This document shows, one piece after another, positions 55,776-63,634 of a stretch of 64,000 nucleotides of DNA. The translations under genes and the position numbers were made by a program. The stretch spans positions 17,598 through 81,597 of the forward strand of contig CBDDRC010000031.1 of the NCBI GenBank assembly GCA_965232985.1. Reading direction: 5' to 3'. This stretch comes from JADFDG01 sp965232985. Lineage in GTDB: Bacteria; Pseudomonadota; Gammaproteobacteria; Pseudomonadales; JADFDG01. The stretch's first letter is position 1, and every line of letters begins with the position of its first letter. Below the pieces are notes generated by a model. The model did no database searches. It saw only the letters and a list, made by a program, of their open reading frames with translations, and was not told where the DNA came from.

Positions 55776-56647
55776 ATCGCGACACCCGATGCAACCAGAC
55801 GTTCGACAAAAAACTCGACCCCGCCACGGGGGCCGGCCGGCGCTTCCCATTGTTCGGTACAACGAGCAAGTTCATGGAACGCGGCGGCCGCGGCACTGGC
55901 GGGAAACGCATCGACCACCGCCTGCTGACGCTGGATGGCGCGACGAACCCATTCATCGCAGGGAATAGCACCGGCGTAATCGAGCACGACGTTCAGACAC
56001 CGTTCGCTGGTTCTGGCCAGCGCCTTGAACATTTCCCGCCCCTCGGTCGCGCTGCGTGTCATGTTGGCCAGTACATGCACGCGCTTGACACCCCGCTCCT
56101 GCGCAAGAATCCTGATCAAGGCATAGGCATCTGCCATCGACGCTGGTTCGTTGCACAGGGTGACGATCACATCCTGCGCGGCCTGAATGAACGTCAGCAC
56201 ACTGTCGGAAATGCCTGTCGCCGTATCGATGATCATCGTGTCGAGCGGCTGACGAAGCTCCGAAAACGCATGAATGAGGCCCGCATATTCGGCAGGCCGC
56301 AATTCGGTCATGTGCCGCTTGCCCGACGATGCCGGCACCACCAGCAACCCACGCGGCCCGGTGATGATGGTTTCAGCAAGCGTGCAGCGGCCGGCGAAAA
56401 CATCAGCCAGCGTGAAATGCGGCGTCAAACCCAGCATCACATCGACGTTCCCAAGACTGAGGTCGGTGTCTAGCACCAGCGCACGATGGCCGCTGTCGAT
56501 GAGCGCCAGCGCGAGATTGATGGCAACCGTGGTCTTCCCGACACCGCCCTTGCCGCCAGCGACGGCAATGACACGCACGGGGGCGGGCAGCTCGCCGGCA
56601 CCGACGGGCGGCAGCGATGTGGGCAGCACATCTTCTGGTGTTGGCAT
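55772..56647 (-). CDS. fleN: FleN/FlhG flagellar number regulator (MinD-like ATPase)
   Basis: 291 residues. Deviant Walker A GGKGGVGKTTVAINLALAL, the Walker B region VLDTDLSLGNVDVML, and the FleN-specific LLVVPASSGKRHMTEL and LEFFVERL-type end (GVEFFVERLV). In Pseudomonas FleN binds FleQ and limits flagellar number. The flhF gene, usually upstream of fleN, is absent here; fleN follows fleQ. Start MPTPEDVLPT with SD GGAGAG. Confidence 0.92.
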   Translation of the reverse strand: MPTPEDVLPTSLPPVGAGELPAPVRVIAVAGGKGGVGKTTVAINLALALIDSGHRALVLDTDLSLGNVDVMLGLTPHFTLADVFAGRCTLAETIITGPRGLLVVPASSGKRHMTELRPAEYAGLIHAFSELRQPLDTMIIDTATGISDSVLTFIQAAQDVIVTLCNEPASMADAYALIRILAQERGVKRVHVLANMTRSATEGREMFKALARTSERCLNVVLDYAGAIPCDEWVRRAIQRQQAVVDAFPASAAAAAFHELARCTEQWEAPAGPRGGVEFFVERLVASGVAI

Positions 56648-56688
56648 GGACGCTCTCCGCAATGACGAGGACTCACAACCCGTGCTTC

Positions 56689-56704
56689 TGCAAGAGCTGT
56701 GCCC
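56689..56704 (-). promoter_or_regulatory. sigma-54 promoter of fleN-fliA
   Basis: On the minus strand, GGGCACA-GCTC-TTGCA: a -24 GG and -12 GC separated by the required 10 bases, with one change in the TGGCAC core. The predicted start site is near 56678, about 31 bases before the fleN ATG. FleQ is the neighbouring sigma-54 activator. Confidence 0.7.
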
Positions 56705-56798
56705 GCGTCACGCGCCAGAATTCCGGCGCGTCCCAAGTCAACGCACACAACGACGCCGGAAGGAGAGGGGTGATCGGAGGATGTGCGGGGGAGGGCCG

Positions 56799-58292
56799 CT
56801 ACGGGCCGGGCTCGCGATCGAGCCCGTACTTGCGCAACTTTTCGGCGAGGGTGGTACGGCGCAGGCCGAGATACTGCTCAGCGGCGTGAGCGACGATACC
56901 ATCCGCTCTCGCCAGCGCCGAACGGATGAGGGTGAGCTCGATGCGCGCGAGGTGTTCCTTGAGATCGAGACCTTCCGGAGGCAATTCGTCGAGCGCATAA
57001 CCGGAGTCCGGCGCATGCCCGGACTCCGGTAAGTCACCGGCCGGCATCTCACCTGCATAAAGATCACTTGCGGGCAGATCACCTGCAGAAAAGGCGCCCG
57101 GATCGCCGGCCGGTGATTCCTCAATCGTGCCGGCATGAACCCGATAGCGCACCGGCAGATCGACCACCCGAATGACCTGCTGATCCGGATGCAGCACCGT
57201 CAGGCGCTCGATCAGGTTGGCCAGCTCCCGAACATTGCCCGGCCAGGCATAACGCTGCAGAACGGCCATGGTTTCCGGCGCGAACAGAATTTTTCCCCGC
57301 CCATTTTCGCCGAGCTGACGCACCAGCGCATCAACCAGTATCGGCAGGTCTGCGGCTCGCTCGCGCAATGCCGGCATCTCGATCGGGAAAACGTTGAGGC
57401 GATAGAAAAGATCTTCGCGGAACAACCCCTCGGCGATGCGTTGTTCCAGATTGCGGTGCGTGGCGGCGATAATCCGGACATCACAGGGAATCGTCTGGTT
57501 ACTGCCGACGCGCTCGAAGCAACGCTCCTGCAGTACGCGCAACAGCTTCACCTGCATCGGCAGGCTCATGTCGCCGATCTCGTCGAGCAGCAGCGTGCCG
57601 CCCTTCGCCATCTCGAAGCGGCCCTTGCGGGCGGTGAGCGCGCCGGTGAACGCGCCCTTCTCGTGCCCGAACAACTCGCTTTCGAGCAAATCAGGTGGAA
57701 TGGCGCCGCAGTTGATGGCCACGAAAGGTCCCTTTTGCCGCAGCGAGGCTTTGTGGATTGCCCGGGCGACGACTTCCTTGCCGGTGCCGGATTCACCGAG
57801 GATCAGTACCGTTGTATCGTGCCCGGCCACCTGTTCAATCATCTGCCGAAGACGTCGGATGGCAACGCTGGTTCCGGTGGGGCCGGTCGCGACAAAAACT
57901 TCGTGGCGCGCTTCCTCATCAAGCTGCCGCAACGACGCGCGCCGCAACAATTCGGTGAGCTGGCCGTGCTTGGCCGGGTAGTCCAGCGGCCAGCACAATT
58001 TTTCATCCATGCCCGAATAGCGCGCACCCTTGCCGTGGTGTTCGGGCAACAACAACAGCGGCGGCGTGAAATGGCCATTCGCAAGCCAGCGACAAAAATC
58101 GCGGAACGCAGCCTCGTTCTCGATCTCGCCAACCACGACGGCCAACCAGTCCGAGGCGCGCTGTTTGCGACGATCGACCTCATCAATGCTGCAAACAATG
58201 CGCGGATTGGCGTCCACGAAATCCAGCAGTGCCGCGATTCGCTCTGCCCTCATGGCCTGCGCATCAACCACCAGCACCCGTGACTCACTCAT
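56799..58292 (-). CDS. fleQ: sigma-54-dependent regulator FleQ
   Basis: 497 residues. FleQ-type N-terminal receiver without clear phospho-acceptor (residues 1-120), AAA+ domain with Walker A GESGTGKE (166-173) and the sigma-54 contact loop GAFTGA (213-218), and a Fis-type HTH at the end (GIVAHAAEQYLGLRRTTLAE). Between AAA+ and HTH is an unusual Gly/Asp/Pro-rich linker with repeated AGD-LP units (about residues 398-435). Start overlaps the receiver gene upstream by 8 bp. Master regulator of flagella and, in some species, biofilm. Confidence 0.92.
   Translation of the reverse strand: MSESRVLVVDAQAMRAERIAALLDFVDANPRIVCSIDEVDRRKQRASDWLAVVVGEIENEAAFRDFCRWLANGHFTPPLLLLPEHHGKGARYSGMDEKLCWPLDYPAKHGQLTELLRRASLRQLDEEARHEVFVATGPTGTSVAIRRLRQMIEQVAGHDTTVLILGESGTGKEVVARAIHKASLRQKGPFVAINCGAIPPDLLESELFGHEKGAFTGALTARKGRFEMAKGGTLLLDEIGDMSLPMQVKLLRVLQERCFERVGSNQTIPCDVRIIAATHRNLEQRIAEGLFREDLFYRLNVFPIEMPALRERAADLPILVDALVRQLGENGRGKILFAPETMAVLQRYAWPGNVRELANLIERLTVLHPDQQVIRVVDLPVRYRVHAGTIEESPAGDPGAFSAGDLPASDLYAGEMPAGDLPESGHAPDSGYALDELPPEGLDLKEHLARIELTLIRSALARADGIVAHAAEQYLGLRRTTLAEKLRKYGLDREPGP
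57001..57029. repeat. 10-bp inverted repeat in the fleQ linker
   Basis: CCGGAGTCCG and CGGACTCCGG flank nine bases, within the codons of the repetitive linker. Degenerate direct repeats of the kind GATCACCTGC follow at about 57045-57095. They suggest a small expansion inside the gene. Confidence 0.55.
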
Positions 58293-58674
58293 CCTTTATG
58301 CTCTCCTCTCCTGCCCAGCGCCGCAGCAGGGGCAGTACATCCTGCAGATAGGACAGCTTGCTGACAAAGGCGTCAGCGCCGGCCCGGACGGCATACTCGC
58401 GATGTTGTGCATCGTCGAAGTGGGAGATGATCGCCACGAAGGGCGGATCGTCCTGCGCCTTGATCAATCGACAGGCCTGCAGGCCACCCATTTCCGGCAT
58501 CGCCAGGTCCATAAGCACGGCGTCGGGCTTGAGGGCTTCGGCTTTTTCCACGGCTTCCAGCCCGTTCAGCGCCCGCCCGGCGATCTCCACCCAGGGTGCA
58601 GACCGGAAGTGTCGTACGGCGGCGTTCAGGAAACCTTCGTGGTCATCAACCAGCAAGACGGAAAATTGGCGCAT
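58285..58674 (-). CDS. single-domain response regulator
   Basis: 129 residues. Receiver only: DD acid pocket in LLVDDHEG, phospho-acceptor Asp in LMDLAMPEM, Thr/Ser switch SHFDD and Lys in SKLSY. No output domain, so it probably acts by protein contact. It overlaps fleQ by 8 bp and is preceded by a sigma-28 promoter, so this receiver-fleQ pair appears to be under FliA control. Confidence 0.85.
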   Translation of the reverse strand: MRQFSVLLVDDHEGFLNAAVRHFRSAPWVEIAGRALNGLEAVEKAEALKPDAVLMDLAMPEMGGLQACRLIKAQDDPPFVAIISHFDDAQHREYAVRAGADAFVSKLSYLQDVLPLLRRWAGEESIKDE

Positions 58675-58859
58675 TGTCGTTCTGTCCGTTCAACCCGCGG
58701 AGCGGGCTGGTGTTGGCAAGTATGCACATGCCGGGCGGGAATGGCAGCCAAGGTCCGGCGGGACGACTGCGATCACTATAACTGCCCCGCCAAGCTCCCA
58801 CCGCCCGCTCAAGGAAGCCCCGCGCCACGCCTGCAGCAACCCTCGTGCTGTCAACATGC

Positions 58860-58886
58860 GTATCGGTTGCAAAGAGCGGAACTTTA
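58860..58886 (-). promoter_or_regulatory. sigma-28 (FliA) promoter of the receiver-fleQ unit
   Basis: Read on the minus strand: TAAAGTTC, 11 bases, ACCGATAC. The consensus is TAAAGTTT-N11-GCCGATAA; 13 of 16 positions match with the exact spacing. The receiver start lies about 186 bases downstream, so a leader of roughly 180 bases is implied. Confidence 0.8.
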
Positions 58887-58956
58887 GACCTCGTCAGGAA
58901 TATTTTCCCCGCCCGCACTTTTCGTCATAACGACCTTGAAATCGCCCCGGATTGAA

Positions 58957-58972
58957 GGGCACTCTGCATGCA
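58957..58972 (+). promoter_or_regulatory. possible sigma-54 promoter of the degenerate HD-GYP regulator
   Basis: GGGCACT-CTGC-ATGCA keeps the GG and GC dinucleotides ten bases apart. Three of the surrounding consensus positions differ. Predicted start near 58984, about 39 bases before the ATG at 59023. Confidence 0.45.
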
Positions 58973-59022
58973 GGGTCGGTAAAAATCGCGGTGACCCTCA
59001 ATCCAGCGGTGGGCAGTAGCTT

Positions 59023-60192
59023 ATGGCAGACACAAAAACGAAAATTCTCTGCGTCGACGATGAGCCGCATGTCCTTGAAGGACTTGCGCTGCATCTGCGC
59101 CGCCACTACGACGTACTGACTGCGCCAGGCGGCATTGAAGCGCTCGACATCCTCGGACAGGAAAAAGATATCGCCGTGATCATGTCCGACATGCGTATGC
59201 CGGGCATGGACGGCGCAACGCTGCTGGCGGAAGCGCGACAGGCAGCACCGGACACAGTGCGTTTGCTGCTCACCGGGCAAGCCGACATGGAGTCGACCAT
59301 CGCCGCGATCAACGAGGGACAAATATTCCGGCTGCTGATCAAGCCCTGCCGGCCAACGCACCTGCTCTCGACCATGCAAACGGCGGTTGAACAGTATCGG
59401 CTGGTCACCACCGAGCGGGTGTTGCTGGAACAAACCCTGCACGGCACGGTGAAAACGCTAACCGACGTGCTGGGCCTCACAAACCCGATTGCCTTCGGCC
59501 GCGCGACGCGCATCAAGAAACACGTGACCGACCTGGCAACAAAACTCGATCTCAAGCCACGCTGGCAGGTGGAAGTTGCTGCCATGCTGTCCCAGCTCGC
59601 GTCCATTACCCTGCCGGGCGAACTGGTGGAAAAAATCTACGCCGGCCGCCCGCTGGACGAGCAGGATCAGGAGCTGGTCGCGCACATTCCGGTCGTCACC
59701 GAGCAGCTGCTCAAGAATATCCCCCGCCTGGAAGTCGTGCGCGGCATTCTCGCCGGCAGCGCCAATCCCTACCGCCCGCCGACGCCCGGTGCCACCGGCA
59801 GTGCCGATGCAAGCCTCATCGCACGCGGCGCAGAAATCCTGCGGGTTGCAACCGATTTCAATGTGCTTGAGGCACAGGGCATGCCGGCAGTCGTTGCCGT
59901 GGAAACCCTGCGTAACAGGACGGGGCGCTATGACAGTGGCGTGCTGGACGCGCTGGCGCTGCTCAAATGCGGCCCCGCTCCCAAGATCGAGATAAGGGAA
60001 GTGTCAATCGCAGCGCTACACGAGGGCATGATTGTTGCGGAAGATATCAAGACCGCAGATGGCATGCTCATGGTCGCCCGGGGCCAGGAAATCACGGCGG
60101 GTTTCCTTGAGCGCTTGCGCAACGACCGCAGCGGTTCCGTCCGGGATCCACTCAAAATCATCGCGCGCCCCGGCCAACGACTGTCGGAGTAA
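59023..60192 (+). CDS. response regulator with degenerate HD-GYP-like output domain
   Basis: 389 residues. Receiver with acid pocket VDDE and Asp56 in IMSDMRMPG, Lys in LIKPCRP, then an HD-like helical domain. The position where active HD-GYP proteins have His-Asp reads AAMLSQLASITLP, so the metal-binding His-Asp is replaced by Ser-Gln, and no GYP motif is present. It is thus unlikely to cut cyclic di-GMP. A C-terminal beta-segment (REVSIAALHEGMIVAEDI) is retained. The family is common next to kinases; here it faces one. Confidence 0.85.
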   Translation: MADTKTKILCVDDEPHVLEGLALHLRRHYDVLTAPGGIEALDILGQEKDIAVIMSDMRMPGMDGATLLAEARQAAPDTVRLLLTGQADMESTIAAINEGQIFRLLIKPCRPTHLLSTMQTAVEQYRLVTTERVLLEQTLHGTVKTLTDVLGLTNPIAFGRATRIKKHVTDLATKLDLKPRWQVEVAAMLSQLASITLPGELVEKIYAGRPLDEQDQELVAHIPVVTEQLLKNIPRLEVVRGILAGSANPYRPPTPGATGSADASLIARGAEILRVATDFNVLEAQGMPAVVAVETLRNRTGRYDSGVLDALALLKCGPAPKIEIREVSIAALHEGMIVAEDIKTADGMLMVARGQEITAGFLERLRNDRSGSVRDPLKIIARPGQRLSE

Positions 60193-60240
60193 CAACACCG
60201 GCCAGCAACTGATTACGCCCGAAACAAACCCGATGGCAGC

Positions 60241-61851
60241 TCAGATTTCATAGCGTACCGGCGCCGGCGCGAGGGCCGTCGTCAGCACTTCTTTTGGGGT
60301 GGCGACCGTCCGCCCCGCAATCGGCAGCCGGATGAAGAACGTCGTGCCTTCGCCCAGCGCCGTGATGAACGACAATTCGCCATCATGATTTTCCTTCACC
60401 AGCGACCAGGCGATCGCCAGCCCCTGACCTGTTCCCCTGCCCACTTCCTTGGTCGTGAAAAACGGATCGAATACCCGACCACGCGCGCTCTCGGGAATAC
60501 CACTGCCGGTGTCCGTGATGCTGATAACAACATCGTCGCCTTCGCGCCGGGTGCGCACGGTGATCTTTCCCTTCATGTCAGCGCCTTTCACCACGTCGGC
60601 GATGGCATGCGCGGCGTTGACAACGATGTTCAGGATCACCTGGTTGATTTCGTTGATGTGGCACGTCACCTGGGGAATATCACCAAAATCGGTCTCCACA
60701 TCAGCGATATATTTGTACTCGTTGCGCCCGACCACCAGCGTGCTTTGAATGGCGCGATTGAGGTCGACAGCCTTCATCTGCTCCTGGCCGGGATGCGAGA
60801 ACTCCTTCATCGAGCGCACGATCGTGGTGACACGATCAAGGCCATCAAGACTCCTTTCAAAAGCCTTGGGCATGTTCTCGTGGAGGTAATCGAGATCAGC
60901 GGCTTCCATCGCAACGGCGGCAGCAGCAGCAAGACCCGCCAGGGCCCCCGGATCATCATGCACGGCCCGGTGCAGGGCCTGCAGCACTTCGACAAGGCGG
61001 AACACATCGGTGCTCGCGTCGCGCAGGAAATGCAGGCTGTCGCCGACAAACTGGATCGGGGTATTGATTTCATGAGCGAGGCCCGCCGCCAGCGAGCCCA
61101 CCGTAACCAGGCGCTGGCTGGCAACCAGCCTGGCCTGCACGCGCTGCTCTTCGGTCAGATCCTGCGCCGCAATCACGGCGCCGGCCACTTCGCCCTCGTG
61201 ATACCTCGGGCCGATATAACAGGCATACGATAGCCAGCCGCCACTCACGCTAGGCACAGTCAGCGAACAGGTGCGCGGCATGCCGGTGTCCAGGACATCA
61301 CGAAAGGCTGATTCCAGCGCCGCCTGCTGTTCGGGCGGGACAAACCGCAACCAGGAGGATCCGGTAACTTCACTGCGGTCGTGCGCACCCAGCCCCCGAT
61401 TGCAGTAGCGCACCATCCCTGTCGGGTCGACGGCAAAAATCGCCACCGGTGCGCAATCGAGGAACGCCTGGACCTGCTCGCGCGCCGCCTGCGCCTCGGC
61501 CGTCGCCGATTCCGCGCGATCCTTCGCGTGCGACAGCCTGCCCCTCATCTCCTGCGCGATTGCCTGGGCCTGTAACCTGGCCCGCCCGAGCGACCACACC
61601 AGCAGCGCGAACAGCACGCTCAGCAGAGTTCCGCCCGCACCGGTCAACGCCGGTGCGCCGGTATCGATGCCGGCATCGATCTGCATTTCGCGGTACGCGA
61701 CGATACCGGTCAGCAGCAGGCCGACTACCAACACAAAAGCGGTCTGTGCGAACACCCATCGCCTGCCGTCAACCTGCATCGATCCGGCCGCGACGCTGCG
61801 CCGAGTGATCGCGCTCAGGATTTTGGGAAACAGTCCGGGTAATCTGGGCAT
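60241..61851 (-). CDS. membrane sensor histidine kinase with PAS domain
   Basis: 536 residues. Two transmembrane helices near 36-52 and 72-88, a coiled-coil, a PAS domain (residues about 125-230, APVAIFAVDPTGMVRYCNRG), the phospho-acceptor His260 in GLAHEINTP, then a helical insert of about 80 residues and the HATPase domain (NQVILNIVVNAAHAI, DTGSGIP). Start at 61851 (MPRLPGLF), because the perfect sigma-54 promoter at 61918-61933 predicts a start site near 61907. Convergent with the HD-GYP-like regulator, a likely partner. Confidence 0.88.
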   Translation of the reverse strand: MPRLPGLFPKILSAITRRSVAAGSMQVDGRRWVFAQTAFVLVVGLLLTGIVAYREMQIDAGIDTGAPALTGAGGTLLSVLFALLVWSLGRARLQAQAIAQEMRGRLSHAKDRAESATAEAQAAREQVQAFLDCAPVAIFAVDPTGMVRYCNRGLGAHDRSEVTGSSWLRFVPPEQQAALESAFRDVLDTGMPRTCSLTVPSVSGGWLSYACYIGPRYHEGEVAGAVIAAQDLTEEQRVQARLVASQRLVTVGSLAAGLAHEINTPIQFVGDSLHFLRDASTDVFRLVEVLQALHRAVHDDPGALAGLAAAAAVAMEAADLDYLHENMPKAFERSLDGLDRVTTIVRSMKEFSHPGQEQMKAVDLNRAIQSTLVVGRNEYKYIADVETDFGDIPQVTCHINEINQVILNIVVNAAHAIADVVKGADMKGKITVRTRREGDDVVISITDTGSGIPESARGRVFDPFFTTKEVGRGTGQGLAIAWSLVKENHDGELSFITALGEGTTFFIRLPIAGRTVATPKEVLTTALAPAPVRYEI

Positions 61852-61917
61852 GGGAATCGACCGCTGCAAGTTTGCTTCGGCGTGCGCGCTGGCGCACATC
61901 CGGCTCCTTGAGGGTTT

Positions 61918-61933
61918 TGCAAGCGACGTGCCA
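61918..61933 (-). promoter_or_regulatory. sigma-54 promoter of the sensor kinase
   Basis: On the minus strand, TGGCACG-TCGC-TTGCA is an exact match to the sigma-54 consensus TGGCACG-N4-TTGCA. The expected start is about 12 bases downstream, near 61907, and the kinase ATG is about 56 bases beyond. Confidence 0.88.
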
Positions 61934-61978
61934 GCAACGCGAGCCAAAATTCCGTCGCCTTATGCGTGCAAACGCAGC

Positions 61979-62005
61979 TCAAGTTTCCCCGGGGGCCGCC
62001 GATAC
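61979..62005 (+). promoter_or_regulatory. sigma-28 (FliA) promoter of flgM and the following kinase
   Basis: TCAAGTTT, 11 bases, GCCGATAC: two differences from TAAAGTTT-N11-GCCGATAA and the exact spacing. Expected start near 62012-62014. It lies back-to-back with the sigma-54 promoter of the other kinase, 46 bases away. Confidence 0.85.
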
Positions 62006-62089
62006 ACCTCTTGAACCTTTCCGGGAATCGCCGCCATCACGAGCAGGATTGATCACTCACCCTCCCCGCCCAACGGGCTTGCTGCGCCG

Positions 62090-62209
62090 GTGCTGGACCA
62101 TGCCCGCATCCAGGCGATTCGTACGGCGCTGGCCAACGGCCGCTACTTAATCGATCCGCAGGTCATCGCCGCCCGGCTGGATGCAGTGGAACGGGAGCTC
62201 TCGCGATGA
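62090..62209 (+). CDS. flgM: FlgM-like anti-sigma-28 factor, short form
   Basis: The reading frame ends with VLDHARIQAIRTALANGRYL and then Ile-Asp-Pro-Gln-Val-Ile-Ala-Ala-Arg-Leu-Asp-Ala-Val-Glu-Arg-Glu-Leu, the C-terminal FlgM pattern (ARVxxIRxAIxxGxYxIDPxxIAxRL). The frame is open from 62015, but it contains no ATG; GTG at 62090 is the only ordinary start and gives 39 residues. FlgM proteins are usually about 95 residues, so this is either shortened or uses a non-AUG start (ATT at 62048 or ATC at 62036). FlgM binds FliA and is exported. The sigma-28 promoter directly in front supports the call. Confidence 0.6.
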   Translation: MLDHARIQAIRTALANGRYLIDPQVIAARLDAVERELSR

Positions 62210-62305
62210 ATAGCCGACGGGCAGCCACAACGAGCGGGCGCTATGGCCGGATCGCCCGCATGGGCCTGGCTGCAAAGGCACTGAGGCACACAGGCAGACA
62301 TCATT

Positions 62306-63634
62306 ATGCAAAGCTCACTTCCTCATGAGAAATACAAGGAGTTGCTTGGCGATTTCGCCGAGCGCACCGGTGATGCCATCCTGCTGATCGATCTCACGCA
62401 ACGGCACATCCACTACTTCAATCCGGCCGCCGAGATGCTGGCACTGCGCCTGGCCCCGACAGCAGAAAGCGGGGATGCACGCGACTGGCTGCTGGCCCAG
62501 GTGCACGACGACGCGTTCGCCAACACGCGCGACGTCGGCCACTGGACAGGCAGCCTGATGCTGACCGGGGCGCACGGCGGGGCCGCGATCGAGATCAGTC
62601 TCTACACTACCCTGACGGCAGCCATCGACACATCCGACAAATCCGCGCCGGCGTTGCTCGTGCTGCGTGACACCAGCGCCGAATTCATTCATGCCTGTGC
62701 GCTGCAGCGCAAAAATACCGAACTCTCCCAGGCGTATGCGCAGCTGGCAACGGCGCAGCAGGCAGCAATACAGAATGAAAAGATGGCGTCGACCGGTCGC
62801 CTCGCCGCCGGCATTGCGCACGAAATCAACAACCCGATCGGCTACGTGCATTCAAACTTGGGAACGCTGCAGGAATACACCAGCAACCTGCTCATCCTGG
62901 TTGCCGAATATGATCGCGTACTGCGCAACACGACTGCGGAGCCTGCGATCCTGCAGGCCATCGACGGGCTGCGCGCCCGCCACGATATCGACTACGCAAT
63001 CCAGGATCTCCCGCAATTGCTCAACGAATCGCTCGAAGGCATTGGGCGGGTAAGCAAGATCGTGCAGGACCTCAAGGATTTTTCGCGGCCCAACCCCGGC
63101 AGTACCTGGGCGTTCGCAGACCTGCAACAATGCATCGAATCGACACTCAATATCGTGACGAACGAGATAAAGTACAAAGCGAAAATCGCAAAACAGTACA
63201 GCGTCCTCCCGCCCATCGAGTGCTTTGTTGCGGAGTTGGGTCAGGTTTTCATGAACATCCTGGTGAATGCCGCCGAGGCGATAACGGAGCAGGGCATCAT
63301 CACCATCGCCACCGGCGTCCAGGGCGACGAGGTCTGGGTGTCGATCGGCGACAATGGCCCCGGAATTCCGGAACATCATCTGCCCCATATTTTCGAGCCC
63401 TTTTTCACCACCAAGCCGGTGGGTCACGGCACCGGGCTCGGCCTGTCGATTTCGTATGGCATCATCAAGAAGCACCATGGGCGCATCGAGGTTGACACGG
63501 CGCCCAATCAGGGCGCGCGCTTCCACATTGTTCTGCCAGTTCGTCAACCCGCCGGCAGTGCCATCCAGCAAACGCAGATGCCCCCCATGGCAGAATCATC
63601 GCCGCAGGATAATTCGCATGAACAGCGCAATTAA
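62306..63634 (+). CDS. cytoplasmic PAS sensor histidine kinase
   Basis: 442 residues. No transmembrane segment. PAS domain at residues 10-130 (GDAILLIDLTQRHIHYFNPA), His172 in GIAHEINNP, a helical insert (YAIQDLPQLLNESLEGIGRV), and HATPase (VFMNILVNAAEAI, DNGPGIP, GTGLGLSISYGI). Its core is like that of the kinase at 60.2 kb, including the insert, so the two are paralogues. Follows flgM by 96 bp and overlaps the next receiver gene by 17 bp. Probably under the sigma-28 promoter. Confidence 0.9.
   Translation: MQSSLPHEKYKELLGDFAERTGDAILLIDLTQRHIHYFNPAAEMLALRLAPTAESGDARDWLLAQVHDDAFANTRDVGHWTGSLMLTGAHGGAAIEISLYTTLTAAIDTSDKSAPALLVLRDTSAEFIHACALQRKNTELSQAYAQLATAQQAAIQNEKMASTGRLAAGIAHEINNPIGYVHSNLGTLQEYTSNLLILVAEYDRVLRNTTAEPAILQAIDGLRARHDIDYAIQDLPQLLNESLEGIGRVSKIVQDLKDFSRPNPGSTWAFADLQQCIESTLNIVTNEIKYKAKIAKQYSVLPPIECFVAELGQVFMNILVNAAEAITEQGIITIATGVQGDEVWVSIGDNGPGIPEHHLPHIFEPFFTTKPVGHGTGLGLSISYGIIKKHHGRIEVDTAPNQGARFHIVLPVRQPAGSAIQQTQMPPMAESSPQDNSHEQRN

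Larger units (their letters stand above)
58675..59022. other. intergenic region between the receiver and degenerate HD-GYP genes
   Basis: 348 bases with divergent control: the sigma-28 promoter at 58860-58886 (minus strand) and a possible sigma-54 promoter at 58957-58972 (plus strand). No gene is seen. The remaining bases show no strong repeat or terminator. Confidence 0.6.

Noticed and set aside
58834..58850. GCAA-N4-CGTGCTG considered as a sigma-54 site before the receiver-fleQ genes
   Set aside because: The -24 dinucleotide is AG rather than GG and TTGCA is imperfect; the sigma-28 site nearby is much stronger.
62206..62328. 40-codon basic open frame overlapping the flgM stop by ATGA and running into the kinase gene
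   Set aside because: Overlap looks like coupling, but the peptide (many Arg, His, Ala) has no recognisable pattern and it is not FlgN. Too short to support.
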